A stretch of 64,000 bases of DNA from Rhodococcus tibetensis (lineage in GTDB: Bacteria > Actinomycetota > Actinomycetes > Mycobacteriales > Mycobacteriaceae), in the NCBI RefSeq assembly GCF_024438035.1, contig NZ_JANFQF010000009.1, positions 1-64,000 on the forward strand, read 5' to 3'. The first letter of the stretch is position 1. Every line of letters starts with the position of its first letter. The notes under the pieces were generated by a model. That model was not told the DNA's origin and ran no database searches. It saw nothing but the letters and a program-made list of their open reading frames with translations. Of this stretch, positions 53,166-61,491 are shown in pieces. A program made the position numbers and the translations under genes.

Positions 53166-54753
53166 GGACGACGCTCCCCCGGTGCACCGAACGCAGCAGC
53201 ACCGGCGTGGGTGCGTTCTCGTCGAGTCGTGGCAGGGCCGGCACCCGGGACCGCGGATCGGTGGACCACCGTTGCACGGAATCCTTGGGTGCGCTGACCA
53301 CCAGTTCCCCGGCGTCCCACACCGCATACGACGCCGGGGCGCCCGGGTTCAGGGTGCCCGCCAGTCCGTCGCGAACCCCGCCGGCCCGCCATGCACCACG
53401 AGTGGCAGCGGAGAACGCGGCACGCGGGGAGATGCCGCTCCCCGGTGTCCGGTGCTGGACTGCCGCACGGACCATCGCCCACGGTTCGACCGGGGTGACG
53501 GGAGCGTCGGAGCTCAGCGCCAGCGACACACCGGCGGACGCAGTCGCCGCAAACGGGTTCAGGGTGAGGGCTCGTTCGCGGCCGAGACGCTGCGCGTAGA
53601 GGCCGTCTACCCCGCCCCACAGGGCGTCGAACGCGGGCTGCACGCTGGCGATCACACCCCATTGCGCCAGCCGCGCCGCGTCGTCACCGGTCATCATCTC
53701 GGCGTGCTCGAGCCGGTGACCGGCTGCGGCGACTGCGGGACCACCGAGTTCGTCGGCCACCAGTGCAAGCGCGTCGACAGCCGCCCGCACGGCGGCGTCG
53801 CCGATGACGTGGAAGCCCGCCTGAATGCCGGCGATCGTGCATGCCCGAATGTGGGCCGCGATCTCGTCGACGGTGAGGTAGCTCTTCCCGGTGGTTCCGG
53901 GCGCATCGGCATAGGGTTCGCGGAGCCACGCGGTGTGCGATCCGATGGATCCGTCGATGAACAGGTCGCCGCCGAGAGCATGAGCACCCGTGGTATGCAA
54001 GAGGTTTCGGGCCTCGTCGACCTCACCGACCGCCTGCCCCCAGTAACCACGTACCTCAACTCCGTGCGACGTGGCCAACAATTCGCGAAAGTCGTCGAGT
54101 CCGGCGATGTCCGGACCACCACATTCGTGCACAGCCACGATTCCGCGGGCGGCAATGGCGTCGAGCGCTGCGGCGCGGGCAACGGCTCGCTGCCGTTCCG
54201 TCAGCAGGGACCGTGCGACCGTGCGGGCGGCGTGGTGCGCCTCGAAGGTCAGCGGCCCGACCGGGGAGTAGCCTGCGGTCTCGTTCAGGTCCGGGACCAG
54301 CTGCCGCAGCCCAGTGGAGCAGACCGCCGAGTGGACATCGATACGCGACAGGTACACCGGGCGTCCCGGGGCGGCTTCGTCCAGTTGCGCCGTGGTGGGG
54401 CCGGCGCCCTCCGGCCAGTTCGAGTCGTCCCAGCCGTGCCCCCAGATGACGGCATCGGCGTGTGTGCGCGCGAAGGCCCGCAACCGGTCGAGGCACTCGC
54501 GCAACGAGCCGACCCCGACGAGGTCGAGGCCCACGATGTTCAGCCCCAGCGCGGTCACGTGCACGTGGGTGTCGACGAACGCCGGAGTGACGAACGCGCC
54601 ACCCAGATCGATGACCTCCGCGTCGGGATGCAGAGCACGGGCAGCGCGGTCGTCGCCGACCCACACGACGGTGCCGCCGGTCACTGCCATCGACGTCGCG
54701 TCTGGTGCAAAGGAACTGTAGATTCGGCCGCCGACCAGCAGTTGGGTAGTCAC
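53155..54753 (-). CDS. Amidohydrolase-3 family metal-dependent hydrolase (YtcJ-like)
   Basis: The protein of about 530 residues has the amidohydrolase metal site HxH in VDTHVHVTALGL, the family segment VIWGHGWDDSNW, FIDGSIGSHTAWL, metal His in GFHVIGDAAV and AAGHRLEHAEMM, and the C-terminal Asp in SLALSSDAPVTPVEP. This is the YtcJ/LAF3-like group, whose substrates are mostly unknown N-acyl or formamide compounds. Start is GTG 54753 or TTG 54759; no strong ribosome site is visible for either. Its end overlaps lnt, and FxsA ends 18 bp upstream, so the three are likely one operon. Confidence 0.88.
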   Translation of the reverse strand: MTTQLLVGGRIYSSFAPDATSMAVTGGTVVWVGDDRAARALHPDAEVIDLGGAFVTPAFVDTHVHVTALGLNIVGLDLVGVGSLRECLDRLRAFARTHADAVIWGHGWDDSNWPEGAGPTTAQLDEAAPGRPVYLSRIDVHSAVCSTGLRQLVPDLNETAGYSPVGPLTFEAHHAARTVARSLLTERQRAVARAAALDAIAARGIVAVHECGGPDIAGLDDFRELLATSHGVEVRGYWGQAVGEVDEARNLLHTTGAHALGGDLFIDGSIGSHTAWLREPYADAPGTTGKSYLTVDEIAAHIRACTIAGIQAGFHVIGDAAVRAAVDALALVADELGGPAVAAAGHRLEHAEMMTGDDAARLAQWGVIASVQPAFDALWGGVDGLYAQRLGRERALTLNPFAATASAGVSLALSSDAPVTPVEPWAMVRAAVQHRTPGSGISPRAAFSAATRGAWRAGGVRDGLAGTLNPGAPASYAVWDAGELVVSAPKDSVQRWSTDPRSRVPALPRLDENAPTPVLLRSVHRGSVVHER

Positions 54754-54771
54754 GGGCAACCAGTGTGCCTG

Positions 54772-55278
54772 CTAGGGCAGAAGGCGTGGATCACGGGTCG
54801 GGGTTGGAGGTTGTGCATCGGCCACCTCGCCGTCGAATACGTCGTGAACCACCTCGCCCTCGATCACCTCTCCGCGTCCTCGCCGGGGCGCCCGCGCGAA
54901 CGCCTCGGCGCCGGCCGCGACGACGGCGGCACGTTTGCCGGCAACCAGCACGACCACGGGCCGGAGCAGCCATCGAGTGGGCGGGATCAGCAGCAGCAGT
55001 CCGAGAAGCGAGGTGACCAGTCCGGGCACGACCATCAGTGCCGAACCCACTGCCACGAGGGCGCCGTCCGCTACCGCGGCGCCTGGCGACCCCTTGCCGC
55101 CTGCGGCCTCACGCAATCCTTGGATCACGCGGCGCCACTGGGAGCGCATCAGTATCAGGCCGACGAGCGATCCACCCAGGAAGAGGCAGGCCGTCCAGAG
55201 GACGCCGATGGTGCCGCCCACCCAGATGAGGGCGGCGATTTCCACCACGACGTACAGCAGGAACATTGCGGCGTACAT
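54772..55278 (-). CDS. fxsA: FxsA-family membrane protein
   Basis: The 168-residue cytoplasmic-membrane protein has an N-terminal span (MFLLYVVVEIAALIWVGGTI), a second span with LFLGGSLVGLILMRSQ, and a pair of segments ending GLLLLIPPTRWLLRP, the FxsA pattern. The C-terminal tail is acidic and Pro-rich and not conserved. ATG 55278 follows AAGGGGGC. The E. coli namesake eases F-exclusion of phage T7, but the physiological role is unclear. It is the first gene of the amidohydrolase/lnt run. Confidence 0.88.
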   Translation of the reverse strand: MYAAMFLLYVVVEIAALIWVGGTIGVLWTACLFLGGSLVGLILMRSQWRRVIQGLREAAGGKGSPGAAVADGALVAVGSALMVVPGLVTSLLGLLLLIPPTRWLLRPVVVLVAGKRAAVVAAGAEAFARAPRRGRGEVIEGEVVHDVFDGEVADAQPPTPTRDPRLLP

Positions 55279-55473
55279 GACGCCCCCTTTCGAACGGCGG
55301 GTAACGACAGTCTGGCCGTCTGTCCCTTCAACGTTCGAGGGCGCCGATTTTCTCCCGAGCGCAGATCTCGAACCGCTCACGATCTAACCCTAAAGTTGAC
55401 ATTGAGACTTGGTGCATGGTGCAGTTCTCTCGGATGGGGGATCTTCCGATCCCGCGCACAACGAGGAGCCGCT

Positions 55474-56091
55474 ATGTCCCGGTCCACCCTGTTCCGCCGT
55501 GCCACGTTGATTTTGGCATCAGTCGCTGTCGCCGGCGCGCTGTCCGCCGCACCTGCCTCGGCCCAGCCCCTCCCCGACGCGGCTCGGGGCATCGGGGAAC
55601 TGCAGGCCCTGGCAGCCGACGTGTCACCGGTTGCGAGCAACGCGGTGAACCAGCTCCTCGGCGCCAGTGTCTTCGTTCCGAAGGACGTGCTCGAATTCGG
55701 GCTCACCACCCCCCAGGACTTCATGTACCCCTCCCCCACTCTGGGATGCGGTGTCGCCGACGAGCCCGCGACCGTCACTCTCGCGAGCGCTCAGGCAGGA
55801 CCGAACCTCTTCCCCCAGATCACCGCCGGCCAGTTGCGGTTCCAGGCAATCCCCGCATACGTGGCGATACCGCAGTCGTCCGACCTCAGCGTTGCCTGGA
55901 TCAACCTCAACACCTTTCAGGGCGGGATCGTGAAACTCGACGACCGGCTGCCCATCATCAACACCCCACTGCTGTCGAAGATCGTCGACACGGGTGCGGG
56001 CACTGTGCTCGCCACGATGTTCGGCACCGTGAGCTACCCCGGCAACGTCAACTGCACCGTTGTTCCGACGGTCGGCACATTCACGTCCTGA
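55474..56091 (+). CDS. Conserved secreted protein of unknown function
   Basis: The 205-residue protein has a Sec signal peptide (MSRSTLFRRATLILASVAVA, cleavage probably after APASA). The mature part is rich in Ala, Val and Pro with two Cys (TLGCGVADEP and GNVNCTVV), suggesting one disulfide. ACGAGGAGCC precedes ATG 55474. It is divergent from fxsA and convergent with the response regulator. I know similar exported proteins in mycolic-acid bacteria but no function. Confidence 0.85.
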   Translation: MSRSTLFRRATLILASVAVAGALSAAPASAQPLPDAARGIGELQALAADVSPVASNAVNQLLGASVFVPKDVLEFGLTTPQDFMYPSPTLGCGVADEPATVTLASAQAGPNLFPQITAGQLRFQAIPAYVAIPQSSDLSVAWINLNTFQGGIVKLDDRLPIINTPLLSKIVDTGAGTVLATMFGTVSYPGNVNCTVVPTVGTFTS

Positions 56092-56111
56092 CCACCGCAG
56101 CGGGTGAGGGT

Positions 56112-56771
56112 CTACGAGCCGGGCCGCACCAAACCCGTCTCGTAGGCCAGGACCACCGCCTGCACCCGGTCCCGCACATTCAATTTGGTGAGTATTCGGC
56201 CGATGTGCGACTTCACCGTCGACTCGGACAGGAACAGGCTTTCCGCGATCTCCGTGTTCGACAATCCGGTGGCGACCAACTGCAGCACTTCCCGCTCGCG
56301 CTCGGTCAGCACGTCCAGCACGGCCGGGTCGCGGCGCGGAGCCGGGCCGTCGTCGAGGAAGCGGGCCAGCAGTCGCCGCGTCACCTTCGGCGACACCACG
56401 GCATCTCCCGCCGCGACACTGCGGATGGCCGACACCAGGTCCTCGGACGGGGTGTCCTTGAGCAGGAAGCCGCTGGCACCCGCCCGCAATGCCCCCATCG
56501 CATGCTCGTCGAGGTCGAACGTCGTCATCACGAGCACGCGGCTGGCGACGCCCGATTCGAGAATCTGCGCCGTCGCACTGACCCCGTCCACCACCGGCAT
56601 GCGCACGTCCATCAACACGACGTCGGGTTCGAGTTTGCGGACCGCCGCCACCGCCGCCGCCCCGTCGCCGGCCTCACCGACGACCACGATGTCGTCCTGC
56701 GCATCGAGCACCATGTTGAGGCCCATACGCATCAATTCCTGGTCGTCCACGAGTAGCACGGTGATCGGCAC
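56112..56771 (-). CDS. NarL/LuxR-type response regulator
   Basis: The 219-residue two-component regulator has a receiver domain with acidic pair (VLLVDDQE), phosphoacceptor Asp in DVVLMDVRMPVVDG, and Lys in GFLLKDTPSEDL, then a LuxR helix-turn-helix (LTEREREVLQLVATGLSNTE, SESTVKSHIGRILTKL). All key residues are present. No histidine kinase gene lies on either side; the region where one would be expected upstream (56772-57300) has no coding frame I trust. It may be an orphan or its partner may have been lost. Confidence 0.93.
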   Translation of the reverse strand: MPITVLLVDDQELMRMGLNMVLDAQDDIVVVGEAGDGAAAVAAVRKLEPDVVLMDVRMPVVDGVSATAQILESGVASRVLVMTTFDLDEHAMGALRAGASGFLLKDTPSEDLVSAIRSVAAGDAVVSPKVTRRLLARFLDDGPAPRRDPAVLDVLTEREREVLQLVATGLSNTEIAESLFLSESTVKSHIGRILTKLNVRDRVQAVVLAYETGLVRPGS

Positions 56772-57309
56772 AGCGCCAACCTAACACCGCCCCGCCCCGG
56801 ACCGCGGATCCATAAGGGCGGCGCCTTTGGACGAGGGCGCGCTGTCAACTGGTGTGGTGACCCTGCACGGACAACGCACCGAAAACGTCGGCTCAGGAGC
56901 CCAGCGGGTTCACACGCAGTTTCTCGGTCATGGCCGGCCCTTCCGACTGAGGACGATTCTGCCCCACTTGGATCTCTACAAGATTGTTCGGTCTGCTTGG
57001 GGTGCCCAACCCGGGTACCGGCACGGTCTTCGGGATCATGCCCGCCGCCGGTCTGCGCGTCCTCACCTGGATCTCACTCGAGCCTCGCCGAGTACCGACC
57101 GCCGGGGGATAATCCAACTAGGAGGATCGTCCCACCCCGAAGACGATGCCCTTGCAAACGTCGACCCCGGCCCAGGGCCTCAGGACCGCCCGAGTGCGCC
57201 GGGGTCGGCCCGAACAGGACGGGTGTGCTCGTGCGGCAACCGACTGCGTGCGGACCGACACCGAGGAATCCGCGACCGACGTGGAGCGCTCCGATTGTCG
57301 CTCTTCTCT
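56772..57309. other. No recognisable gene
   Basis: This 540-bp stretch should hold the promoter of the response regulator and the 5' part of sigD. Short frames are open on both strands, but none shows family motifs. The 3' part may be decayed sigD sequence too altered to recognise. Confidence 0.45.
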
Positions 57310-57556
57310 GACATGCGGTAACAAGTCGGGGCCCGTCACCGAAATAACAGATGACACAGTCAACAGCGGGCGCTGCACTCGAAAGGCGAGCAGGCAGATG
57401 AACGAACTGCTCAGCACGCTGCCGGAGAAGCACCGGGAAATCGTGATCCTTCGCCTCGTGGTCGGTATTTCAGCCGAGGACCCGGCCGTGGGAAGTACCA
57501 CGGGAGCTGGCCGCGTGGCTCAACACCGAGCCATCGCAGGTGACGAGGGCAGGTGA
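57310..57556 (+). pseudogene. sigD: Remnant of a SigD-like ECF sigma factor (region 4)
   Basis: A clear sigma region 4 survives: QMNELLSTLPEKHREIVILR, then LVVGISAE and, after a deletion-like change to DP, AVGSTTGAGRVAQHRAIAG. Compared with the usual ISAEETAxAVGSTxGAVRVAQHRAL it has lost residues, and the end runs into the next start. Upstream, where region 2 should be, no frame matches. In mycobacteria sigD directly precedes rsdA, as here. I judge it a decayed gene, although a badly assembled intact one cannot be ruled out. Confidence 0.65.
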
Positions 57557-58635
57557 GAGGTTTGGCTAGGGGCATCAAGCGCAACGGCAATCCCGCTGCC
57601 GATCTCCCAGGAGACGACGCACCGGTGGACGTAGCGGCGGTGCTCCGCGACGACGCGCTGATCGACGCGATCGCCGGCGGCGGTCCCGTCACGGCGGATT
57701 CACCGGAACAGGACCAGCTCGCGCTTCTGCTGGCCAAGTGGCGCGCCGACATCGTGGCGACGCCGATGCCAACCGGTCCGCTGCTCGACGACGTGATCGC
57801 GGCGATCGACGCCTCCGACGCCCGTTCCACACGCAGCGCCGCCCGCGGCAAGCTCCGCCTGTTGCGACCCATCGCAGGCGCTGCCGCCGCGATCGCGGTC
57901 GTCATGGGCGGCGCCACCATCTTCTCGTACAACGCCGCACCCGGCGATCCGCTGTGGAGCGTCAAGTCGGTCGTATTCAGCCAACAGGCCGATTCGACCG
58001 TCGCGCAGATCGACACCACGTCACAGCTCCAGGAAGCCGAGCGGCTGATCACCGCGGGCGACGCGGAGGCGGCGAAGAACCTGCTCGAGGGCGCCGCGAA
58101 CCGTGCCGACGGGGTACGCGACGCCGACATGCGCAACGAACTCGACGTGTGGCGTGCAAAGCTCGCCGCGGAACTCGAGAAGATCGCTCCCACCACACCG
58201 CCGACGACGACGCCCGGTACCGCCACCACCGACTCGCCGACACAGACCGCCGAACTGCCTGCCACCGTGCCGGGCACACCCGGTTCCACAACGGCGCCGG
58301 GAGTCGAACCGCTGCCGGGGCCGGGCACCCTACCGTCCACCGATCTGCAGATTCCGGGACAGCCGCCCATTCCGTCGCCGGAGCCATCCACGCTGCCTCC
58401 GCAGCCGCCGCCCACGCTCCCGCCGCCGCTACCCACGACGCCGCCGCCGCTGCCGCCCGAGACGTTCCCGTCCACGAGCCCTGATCCCACGACCATGGTG
58501 GTGCCACCTCCGCCGCCGCCCGTGCCTTCGGACAACCCGACCACGCAGCCGCCCACCCAACCGCCGCCGCCGGAGCCTTCCTCGGCGCCGCTCCCCACGA
58601 CGGCGCTCCCGCCGCCACCAGTCCCGACCAGCTGA
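57553..58635 (+). CDS. rsdA: RsdA-like anti-sigma-D factor, Pro-rich C-terminus
   Basis: The 360-residue single-span protein has an N-terminal sigma-binding region (VDVAAVLRDDALIDAIAGGG, about residues 26-45), a helical middle (LALLLAKWRADIVATPMP), a membrane span (PIAGAAAAIAVVMGGATIF), then an extracytoplasmic part with NAAPGDPLWSVK and a long Pro/Thr tail (PPPLPTTPPPLPPET) that probably crosses the peptidoglycan. This layout matches mycobacterial RsdA, which binds SigD and is degraded on signal. The partner sigma gene just upstream is broken, which would leave this as an anti-sigma without its cognate factor. GTG 57553 is the likely start. Confidence 0.85.
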   Translation: MRGLARGIKRNGNPAADLPGDDAPVDVAAVLRDDALIDAIAGGGPVTADSPEQDQLALLLAKWRADIVATPMPTGPLLDDVIAAIDASDARSTRSAARGKLRLLRPIAGAAAAIAVVMGGATIFSYNAAPGDPLWSVKSVVFSQQADSTVAQIDTTSQLQEAERLITAGDAEAAKNLLEGAANRADGVRDADMRNELDVWRAKLAAELEKIAPTTPPTTTPGTATTDSPTQTAELPATVPGTPGSTTAPGVEPLPGPGTLPSTDLQIPGQPPIPSPEPSTLPPQPPPTLPPPLPTTPPPLPPETFPSTSPDPTTMVVPPPPPPVPSDNPTTQPPTQPPPPEPSSAPLPTTALPPPPVPTS

Positions 58636-59003
58636 GAATAACGCGCTCTCCACAGACCGCTCTGTTGGTGCGGCGCACGTACACCCCAAAGCTACTGTTC
58701 TCCAGAGCTTCCTGACGTTCAAATATTTACGGACGCCCCGTTCGCCCCACCACGTGCAGGATCTCGAAGCCCGCGTTCTCCAGAGTGCCATCGCCGACGT
58801 TTGCCCCTGTTGCGCAACCTCATTCATTTGCCGGCAATTTGCCAAATGCCAACTAAGGCAGTATTGCGCTCTGTACTAGAGGTTTTCAAATTCCCTTGAC
58901 CACCTAAGTGAGGCACTCCGTCTCGAGCCCGGCATCACCGTCCTCCCAACCACACTCCCTGCGAAATATTCGCCCCAGTGGTGTTCGACCCACAGCAGGG
59001 AGG
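58636..59003. other. Intergenic, nothing recognised
   Basis: Lower GC than its surroundings around 58690-58880. The phrase GTTCTCCAGAG occurs twice (near 58697 and 58774). I see no gene. Confidence 0.4.
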
Positions 59004-59177
59004 ATGACAACCGTGACCGACCGGACCGGCGACGACCACGAGGTGTTCGTGTCGGATTTGGTGTGCAGCGGACCGCCGGGCACGGACATGGCGGTGAGCT
59101 GCGCGGCGACCCTGCCGCGCCAGGATCCGGGTAGTTCACGCATACCGTGCCGCCCGCTCGAGGGCGTCCTTGTTTAG
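59004..59177 (+). CDS. Possible truncated hypothetical ORF
   Basis: An ATG at 59004 or GTG at 59013 (behind AGGGAGG) opens a frame with believable codons: VTDRTGDDHEVFVSDLVCSG, then PPGTDMAVSCAATL. After about 40 residues it overlaps the end of an opposite-strand remnant and stops. Probably the 5' end of a lost gene; family unknown. Confidence 0.25.
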   Translation: MTTVTDRTGDDHEVFVSDLVCSGPPGTDMAVSCAATLPRQDPGSSRIPCRPLEGVLV

Positions 59178-59560
59178 GTCCATTAGCCGGCCGATCTCGT
59201 CGTCGGGCAGCAGTCCGCGGTGATAGGCGCGGTCGGTCTCGTCCTAACTACCGGGCTCGTATGCATTCGCCGAGACACCCCCTTTGACCGGGACTCGGCC
59301 GAAGGTGAAGTCCCAGTCCAGCAGAACCTGCATGATCTCGTCGTCGCTGATTTGGCCGGCAGTGCGGCGGTCGATGACCTCGGTCGGTGTTGGGTCGAGA
59401 AGAGCCGGGTTCGCCAGCACGGTGCGCAGCATGCGATGAATCGTCGGTTGCGAGAAGCCGATGTCTCATGGTTCACCCGTTGCGTGATATTGGCGGCGTT
59501 CGCCTCGGCCACCGCCCGCAGGACACAGGACATCGAGGTCGGCGACCCGGCGCCGGGCGG
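59136..59560 (-). pseudogene. HTH DNA-binding protein with frameshift and nonsense codon
   Basis: Minus-strand reading gives AVAEANAANITQRVNH in one frame. After a one-base shift near 59462 it gives DIGFSQPTIHRMLRTVLANP, a helix-turn-helix, then TPTEVIDRRTAGQISDDEIM, LLDWDFTFGRVPV and NAYEPGS followed by TAG. Beyond that stop the same frame continues convincingly (DETDRAYHRGLLPDDEIGRL and DLNKDALERAARYA) to a TGA at 59136-59138. TAG probably replaced TGG (Trp). So this is a small regulator or antitoxin-like gene with two lesions. I cannot name the family with certainty. Confidence 0.55.
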
Positions 59561-59730
59561 CCGCGACATCGCCCTCGACACCGCAATCCCCTGACCCAGA
59601 CCTGCCGACTCGATGCCGGTTCGAACGCCTTCGTCAATGGCTCGAGTCGGAGCGGCAGCGATGTGGGTGTCGGTAGTTCAGGAACAAGGGGCCGCGCCGG
59701 CCGTGAGTCAATACAACCTGTCGGCATCAC

Positions 59731-59764
59731 CTTACTAATTGAACTCGCGCGTTCAATTAGTAAG
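59731..59764. promoter_or_regulatory. 34-bp near-perfect palindrome
   Basis: CTTACTAATTGAAC at 59731-59744 is the exact reverse complement of 59751-59764, around TCGCGC. Such long AT-rich arms with a GC centre are typical of TetR-family operators. No TetR gene is adjacent now. The palindrome overlaps the truncated 3' end of the NIPSNAP gene. Confidence 0.6.
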
Positions 59765-59914
59765 TCGGTGTACGTCGGCATCGTGTTGGGTCCAGATCCC
59801 GTGGGTGGTGACGCCGAAGGCGCGCAGGCTGGGGATGTGGCGGGGCCAGTGCACAGTCGCGTAGAGCTCGAGTGCGACGGCCGTCCGCAGGGTGTAAATC
59901 CCGAGTTGGAACAT
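59753..59914 (-). pseudogene. NIPSNAP-family protein, 3'-truncated
   Basis: ATG 59914 opens MFQLGIYTLRTAVALELYAT, then VHWPRHIPSLRAFGVTTHGI, the N-terminus of a NIPSNAP (dimeric alpha-beta barrel) protein. NIPSNAP proteins are about 100-200 residues. Here the frame ends after 53, inside the palindrome, so the rest has been lost by a rearrangement at about 59765. It is 62 bp downstream of the DUF1772 gene on the same strand and was likely the third gene of that operon. Confidence 0.65.
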
Positions 59915-59975
59915 GATCTAGGTGCCCCTCTCGGTTGCGTTGATTAATTGTCGACGGTGGGCACTCGGGAGTTCG

Positions 59976-60446
59976 TCAGCTGATCAGGCTCACGCACAGC
60001 GCTGCGGTTGCCAGACCCTGCAGGATTGCCCTGGGGACGATGATGCGGTCCCAGTCATGTTGCAGTGCACGCGCGTTAGCCAGCGTCTGGTGTTTGTCGG
60101 CGGCCTCGGTGAGTGCACGGCTGATCGGCGCACTGACGCGGAGGTAGAGCGGCAGCCAGACCAACAGCAGTGCCAGAGCTACCCCTGCGGCGGCTGCTGC
60201 GATGGGCCGGCCATCCAGTATCGCGAAGACGGATGCGGCGGCGGTGGCGAGGATGCCGAGGATCCCGGGGACGGGCATCCGCCGGTCCCCGAACCGATGC
60301 ACGTTGCCCATGACCGCGGTGAGCGTGGCGTCGTCGACACGGGCAACTGCGGGTCGTTGTACGAGCGCGCAGAATACGTCGGTACCATAGGCAACCCCGA
60401 TGCTCAGCACCGCGACTATTGCGGCGAGATGGGCGAGGTGTATCAC
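59976..60446 (-). CDS. DUF1772-type (anthrone-oxygenase-like) membrane protein
   Basis: The 156-residue protein has four hydrophobic segments: LAHLAAIVAVLSIGVAYG, GILGILATAAASVFAIL, AAAAAGVALALLLVWLPLYL and the C-terminal ILQGLATAALCVSLIS. The charged loop between spans 1 and 2 (NVHRFGDRRMPVPG) and the late HDWDRIIVPR element are as in DUF1772 proteins, often found beside polyketide or aromatic oxidation genes. GTG 60446 overlaps the stop of the SnoaL-like gene by four bases. No lesion seen, but both neighbours are broken. Confidence 0.7.
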   Translation of the reverse strand: MIHLAHLAAIVAVLSIGVAYGTDVFCALVQRPAVARVDDATLTAVMGNVHRFGDRRMPVPGILGILATAAASVFAILDGRPIAAAAAGVALALLLVWLPLYLRVSAPISRALTEAADKHQTLANARALQHDWDRIIVPRAILQGLATAALCVSLIS

Positions 60447-60690
60447 GACTGTGACTCGGGGCCGGCGCCCAGTGGCGGCAATGCGCCCATCTGCTGGAAC
60501 ATCTGCAGCAGGTTCAACTCGTCCCAGTGTTCGACGAACACGGCGTCCTTGACGCGCCAGATGTCGATGGATCGCATCTCCACCGGGTTGCCGCTGGCGG
60601 GGATGCCCATGAATTCCCCGGTCTGGCTTCCGCAGTAGGTGAACCGGCCCACTACGCGGTCACCGGGTGATGAGGTCATCCATGGTGGCG
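60443..60690 (-). pseudogene. SnoaL-like ester cyclase, 5'-truncated
   Basis: The minus strand encodes GDRVVGRFTYCGSQTGEFMG, then IPASGNPVEMRSIDIWRVKD and VEHWDELNLLQMFQQMGALP, the C-terminal half of a SnoaL-like cone-fold protein. Upstream, MDDLIT in another frame just before GDRVV points to a one-base shift near 60665. Beyond that the N-terminal half (normally about 60-70 residues) is missing. The frame formally stays open to 60787, but that part is not SnoaL-like. Confidence 0.65.
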
Positions 60691-61106
60691 CTTTACACCG
60701 GGCCCGATAATGCACGGGAAATCTACGAGGAACACACCAGGCTCCGGAAGTTGTGCAGTGGGCATCCCGGGAGGATTGCCGATCCACACGTCAGCACATT
60801 CGAGTGGACTGGGTAGGTCTTGGACACCAGCCGTCAGCTATGCGGCCGGCTTCTGCCTGGAGCGCGAGGGATTTGTGCCGGGACTATCTGCCATCACGGA
60901 GTCCGAGTACGAGAGCCTCGCAAAACAAGTGCGGTCCACGTCCGATCGAAAACCTGAACTATGAGCGATCGGATCTCGGCGTTCTCGCAGCGATCCCCTT
61001 ACGGTCTGCCCCCGAGAGCTCAGTGTCTGGCACGAGTCACCGCAAATAATTGTCGGGCTCGGCAAGCGTCAGATCCGATCAGCCGGGCGCATGTGAAGAT
61101 GCGTTC
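60691..61106. other. Junction region, no secure gene
   Basis: Beginning just to the left, at ATG 60682, a 44-codon plus-strand frame (MVALYTGPDNAREIYEEHTR) ending at 60816 faintly resembles the start of an EthD-type small protein, but it is short and runs antisense to the SnoaL remnant. Nothing else stands out. Confidence 0.35.
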
Positions 61107-61427
61107 ATGCGTACTGAGGATCACGACGAGCCCGCAGGTGACAGTCGACCGACGGCTGACGATGGGCCGTTCACGTTGACTGTCGATGGAGAGGTTTTCA
61201 CGGTGAGGCTACGTCCAGAGGAACCAGGCGCCTGCGACTATGACTGGGAATCCGGACCGAACGAGGGGTACGGATTCTCCAGCTTCCAACGCGTAGCCTA
61301 TTCCAGCATTCAAGACCGAGCGAACGCTCCATCCACGTTCCAGCCGATCACGATTGACGAGCATCGCGAGTCGATCCACGGCTTCCTCGGTCAGATCAAC
61401 CCCGAGACTGGCTATATCGACGACTAA
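61107..61427 (+). CDS. Hypothetical acidic protein
   Basis: The 106-residue soluble protein begins at ATG 61107 and has a hydrophilic start, then FTLTVDGEVFTVRLRPEEPG, YDWESGPNEGYGFSSFQ and a C-terminal HRESIHGFLGQINPETGYID. Predicted mostly beta, with many acidic residues. It looks like a real conserved gene (good codon use, well-formed ends), but I know no function. It stands alone between decayed DNA and a membrane gene on the other strand. Confidence 0.65.
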   Translation: MRTEDHDEPAGDSRPTADDGPFTLTVDGEVFTVRLRPEEPGACDYDWESGPNEGYGFSSFQRVAYSSIQDRANAPSTFQPITIDEHRESIHGFLGQINPETGYIDD

Positions 61428-61491
61428 GACTCCGCCGCGGGGCACAGAGGTCCCAGGTTGAGACCGTTCGCCGATCGTCGAGCGGAAGTCA

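Noticed and set aside
52999-55473. Long plus-strand open frame running up to the secreted protein
   Set aside because: It is antisense to the amidohydrolase and fxsA. The real gene is the 205-residue part starting at ATG 55474 with its own ribosome site and signal peptide.
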